Source of the DNA: Plantago elongata
Taxonomy: Eukaryota > Streptophyta > Magnoliopsida > Lamiales > Plantaginaceae
DNA length: 22,933 nucleotides
Direction of reading: 5' to 3'
Assembly (NCBI GenBank): GCA_036897095.1
Contig: JAYMSP010002683.1
Span: forward strand, 1 to 22,933
This document shows, one piece after another, positions 20,484 to 22,933 of the stretch (within the stretch, counting starts at the first letter, position 1; every line of letters starts with the position of its first letter). Position numbers and translations under genes: made by a program. Below the pieces are notes generated by a model. The model did not search any database, had not been told where the DNA came from, and saw only the letters and a program-made list of their open reading frames with translations.

Positions 20484-20517
20484 GAGCTTAGGCTCTTTTT
20501 ATAAATAAAAAAAAAAA
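20484..20517 (+). other. LINE 3'-terminal palindrome, T run and A tail, element D
   Basis: GAGCTTAGGCTC, one base off the perfect palindrome of A and C, then ttttt, ataaat and A run. Confidence 0.75.
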
Positions 20518-20671
20518 GGTGGGATGCAAAAGGTTTGTAACTTGAATGGTAGTCCGAGGGAATTCAACAATTGTGGGAATGCTACTCCCAAAGAAGCGGA
20601 CATGCTAAGAGTTTCTACGTTGTATTGAACTATCGTGAGAATCCCACTCCCAAAGAAGGGAACAAACTAAA
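20518..20671 (+). repeat. 78-bp satellite between LINE elements D and F
   Basis: About two plus-sense monomers, beginning at monomer position 65 (ggtgggatgcaaaagg). The second is the short kind (tattgaactatcgtgag). It ends near position 78 (gggaacaaactaaa), where element F starts. Confidence 0.9.
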
Positions 20672-20856
20672 ACAAAAAGATTTATTTCGGTCCCAATATT
20701 ATGGAAAATCCAAATTCTGCACTCTAAACATTTTCTCTCCCAAAAATAGAAACCTAACCTATACCCAAATCTGGTGGCGCCTCTTTCCGACGGCTCTATG
20801 CTTCGTTAATCTTTGATTATCGCCCATTCTGAGGTCGCCCGTTCCATCTCCGCCCC
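20672..20856 (+). other. 5' leader of element F
   Basis: A- and CT-rich leader before the ATG at 20857. It holds cattttctctcccaaaaa and a CG-richer end just before the ATG. No promoter motif could be confirmed. Confidence 0.5.
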
Positions 20857-22106
20857 ATGGCGGAGTCCTATCTCTCCGTTGGCAATGCGATTCCAATGGG
20901 AGAAGCGAGAATGGATTCTCGATACTAGTTTGGCGATATGGAACAGTCAAGATTAATTATTTCCCCTAAGATCTTTGGAGTTTTTAATGGTATGCCTTCG
21001 GTGGAATTTCCAGAATCTGAGGTTAATCTTCTATCGGTGCCGATCAATTTCGCGTTATATGGCAAATTTTCGGCTCGAATTCCACGGATCTCTGCAATTT
21101 CGAAGATGTTTAAAAGCTTGAAGCTTTGTGTTGGGTTTAATGCTAACTTTACGAATCGAAGGTGCATTCTAATCAAGCTATTCACTATTGAAGATTGGAA
21201 CAGGCTATGGATTTGGGATAGCCCCAATGTCGATGGAATTTTGTTTCGTATTTTCCGGTGGTCTCCGTCCTTCTCTATGGAAGTGGAGTCTCAGATTATA
21301 CCAATATGGGCACACTTCGAAAACCTCCCTCGGATGGTATTTCATAAGGAAGCCCTTTACAAAATTGGTAAATTGATTGGGGAGCCTGTCATGGTCGACA
21401 ACTACGCAGCTAACAAGAGTCAATTATATCAAGCCAGTTTATGTGTAGAGATGAACATCACCAAGCCTCTACATCGCAAAGTTTGGATCAAGGTCATGGA
21501 TCAAGGTGTTGTCGTTAACATTAGATATGGGAAAATTCCATCCTATTGTACACTCTGCAGTAGTTTTGCACATGGGAGTAAGAATTGTACTGTTAAGCCC
21601 TGCGTTCCAGATGGTTTAACATTCATCTCGTCTTTTGAGCCTTGGTTGGTGAAGAAGTTTGTCCCTGTACAATAGATTACTGCTCGCCCAGCTGTTAACT
21701 CCCTTGTAGCTCTGCAGGAGGTTGTATTGGAGGACTATGGTATGGGACAGGTATCAGGGGTCATTGAAGAAGAAGAAGAAGAGATTTTGAGCTCTTTGTT
21801 TGGTTTGTTTGAAGAACCAGTCGAGATAGTTAAGGAGGTGGTAACACGGGAGTGATTTGTGGGCTTTCCGATGGGGAAGATTTAATTGCTCTTGTGGTGG
21901 AATCTGCAGTTGAACATGTTATTTTTCAAGCTATTACTCTTGCAAAAGGTTCGTTAGATGGGGAAGCAACAACGGAGGAGAAGATGGAGCAGTATGTTGA
22001 ACTCTCTCTCTCCCCAGTTTAAGTTATTGTTCCTTCTTTGATCTTTGAGGAAGAAAGCAATTCGGAGGATGGCACCATTTCGTCGTAAGGCTCGTTTGAT
22101 TTTTGA
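20857..22106 (+). pseudogene. LINE ORF1 of element F (DUF4283, CCHC knuckle, acidic tail)
   Basis: The start at 20857 gives MAESYLSVGNA and shares atggcggagtc with the ORF1 start of G. In this frame TAG at 20926 replaces one codon just before FGDMEQSRLI, a conserved ORF1 stretch, so the true start is likely 20857 rather than the ATG at 20938. The DUF4283 domain is about 20938-21430 (VFNGMPSVEF, FALYGKFSARIP, IIPIWAHFENLPRMVF, HKEALYKIGKLIGEP, NYAANKS). A CCHC knuckle at 21547-21588 reads CTLCSSFAHGSKNC, spacing C-x2-C-x4-H-x4-C. A second TAG at 21673 follows, then 59 more open codons to TGA at 21853. The acidic tail then continues one base back, from 21852, with TAA at 22020 and 22086 and an end TGA at 22104. 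Nucleic-acid-binding LINE protein by family; broken here. Confidence 0.85.
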
Positions 22107-22582
22107 ATGACTGCAGACAAAAAGGAAACCGTTTCGTCATCTGGTTCTAACCCTGATTGTGATTATCTCATGGAAGATGAAGATTACAATCCATTGTATG
22201 ATATGGATAGTGTTTCAAGGGAAGAAACTATTGTTGGAGTCCAAAAACTAAAAGATTCGAGAATCAAAAGAAAAGAACAACTGCTATGTATTATGAATCT
22301 TATGAGGAATAGGATGACGAAGATGAATATGATAGCTGGCAGCAGAGATTTGCCCCCTATGAAAGGTACATGCCTGATTATAAATTGAGTTGTAAACAAC
22401 CTCTAGAGGAGATGGATCATGTGGCAAAGAAGATAGATCATTGTGAAAATTGGATGCACAAGAACGAGTACTATCATAAAATCGGTTTGGACAGGCGGCT
22501 AACAAGAAGCCAAACTGCAGGTCAGTATAGTAGCCAGATTGGTGGAACTATAAATGGTGTTTTACCTAATATAAATGTATAA
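22107..22582 (+). pseudogene. Unrecognised broken reading frame
   Basis: ATG at 22107 follows directly on a TGA, in the frame of the F ORF1 tail, and runs 93 codons. It starts MTADKKETVSSSGSNPD and has an acidic DYLMEDEDYNPLYDMD patch. A second frame takes over after TAG at 22310 and runs to TAA at 22580-22582. It starts DDEDEYDSWQQRFAPYERY and ends QIGGTINGVLPNINV. The switch of acidic text between frames near 22290-22313 suggests one protein broken by a frameshift. It does not resemble LINE endonuclease, which would follow ORF1 in an intact element. It could be a long ORF1 tail, part of another mobile element, or a decayed host exon. No family is recognised. Confidence 0.4.
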
Positions 22583-22933
22583 ATTAATTTTAGTACTTGG
22601 GAAAAAGGTGGGAATATGATGGTATTGGTACAGTATGAAGATGTGTGGTGTGTGTATAACAAAAATAAGAATCAAATATGTGGAGAAATTTGGATATTAA
22701 GTGTGAATAGTTTGAGTTATTTGGGTAATTTTGTTATAGAAAATTTGGAAAATGTGAATAGTGTGAATAGTTTGAGTTTTCGATACCTGAATAAAATATT
22801 AATTTTATTATTTCGTACAACTAGAAAAATTGCGTAAATAGGCTAGGTCGAATTTCGTATTCTAACGTCGAGCGGATTCGACGTTAAAATAGAAAACTAG
22901 TTATACCGAATAAAATAATATTAAAAATTATAA
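22583..22933 (+). other. AT-rich non-coding DNA at the right edge
   Basis: AT-rich, no convincing gene; the 73-codon frame at 22616-22837 has biased composition and no domain. gtgtgaatagtttgagtt occurs twice exactly 60 bp apart (22701-22718 and 22761-22778). Near the end lies a perfect hairpin (22863-22886). It does not resemble the satellite or the LINE ends. Confidence 0.5.
22863..22886 (+). repeat. Perfect 9-bp inverted repeat (hairpin)
   Basis: taacgtcga, loop gcggat, tcgacgtta. It is GC-richer than its AT-rich surroundings. It could be part of a promoter or the end region of another retroelement; no function can be given. Confidence 0.6.

Larger units (their letters stand above)
12060..20517 (+). 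mobile_element. LINE element D, near full length, L1-type with RNase H
   Basis: An 8.46-kb plant non-LTR retrotransposon: ORF1 (12063-14321), ORF2 (14318-18297) and a 2.2-kb 3'UTR. It ends in GAGCTTAGGCTC (20484-20495, palindrome with one change), a T run and A-rich tail to 20517. It has almost no leader: the ORF1 ATG is 3 bp from the satellite, so the 5'UTR was probably lost. The satellite breaks at monomer position 12 and resumes at position 65. The 26-bp overlap agrees at only about 18 of 26 bases, and the downstream monomer is of another type (ggtg, tagtccgagg), so no safe target-site duplication is visible. Many stops and frameshifts make it dead. Confidence 0.9.
18298..20517 (+). other. 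LINE 3'UTR, element D
   Basis: A 2.2-kb 3'UTR, longer than the 1.3 kb of copy B, largely because a block of about 640 bp is present twice (18455-19095 and 19096 to about 19640). After this it matches B again: cttgttacttgtacacc at 19738, then a TGGCAC-rich part at 20080-20240. The conserved end follows: tcttttgggtacacgaac at 20277, ggtgggatgtaattctttg at 20404, gggttcctttaaaccgcc at 20440 and TATATAAAAAA. The frames at 18900-19622 (240 codons) and 19546-19950 (134) lie in this UTR and show no domain; they are probably chance. Confidence 0.8.
20672..22106 (+). mobile_element. LINE element F, 5' end with ORF1; right end not found
   Basis: The leader (20672-20856) and ORF1 are related to D and G. 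The satellite breaks near position 78 of the monomer, the same zone as for B, C and E. No ORF2 homology, terminal palindrome or poly(A) is seen before the window ends. The element is therefore either another ORF1-only copy, a rearranged copy, or cut by other DNA after about 22106. Confidence 0.7.

Noticed and set aside
12060-20517. LTR retrotransposon or viral relic
   Set aside because: The RT comes with an APE-type endonuclease and zf-RVT, there are no terminal repeats, integrase or protease, and the element ends in poly(A).

Overview
The window looks like nuclear, repeat-rich DNA of a flowering plant, probably a eudicot, although the species cannot be told from sequence alone. The basis is several LINE retrotransposon remnants of the plant L1 type: ORF1 with a DUF4283 domain and a CCHC knuckle, and ORF2 with endonuclease, reverse transcriptase, zf-RVT and RNase H segments. 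All but the one at the right edge sit inside a long tandem-repeat satellite. No bacterial gene, rRNA or tRNA was seen, and no intact host gene.

Layout. The satellite monomer is 78 bp. It reads on the minus strand at about 1-1854 and 2671-2969, and on the plus strand at 3798-3857, 5496-7061, 7861-8030, 9888-12059 and 20518-20671. It is broken by: (G) a minus-strand 5' fragment of a LINE, 5'UTR plus the first part of ORF1, 1855-2670; (A) a LINE 3' end, 2970-3797; (B) a LINE 3' part with the RNase H C-terminus, 3855-5495; (C) a LINE 3' end, 7062-7860; (E) a 1.86 kb element carrying ORF1 but no ORF2, 8031-9887; (D) a near full-length LINE of about 8.5 kb, 12060-20517, with ORF1, ORF2 and a 2.2 kb 3'UTR; (F) a further LINE 5' end with ORF1, from 20672 to about 22106. 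The last 830 bp hold an unrecognised broken reading frame and AT-rich DNA.

How the parts relate. D is the only element with all the machinery, but its frames are broken by many stops and frameshifts, so nothing here is likely to be mobile today. A, B, C and D share a 3' end of about 280 bp. A to E all end in a palindrome close to GAGCCTAGGCTC, a T run and a poly(A) tail, so one enzyme could have recognised them all, including the ORF2-less element E. In B, C, D and E the satellite resumes at exactly the same base of the 78-bp monomer after the poly(A), and B, C and E have recognisable target-site duplications there. This points to a preferred endonuclease site inside the satellite. The satellite also has its own structure: a length of exactly 26 codons with open frames on both strands, a 156-bp dimer pattern, and higher-order repeats of about 1.32 kb on the left and about 376 bp on the right.
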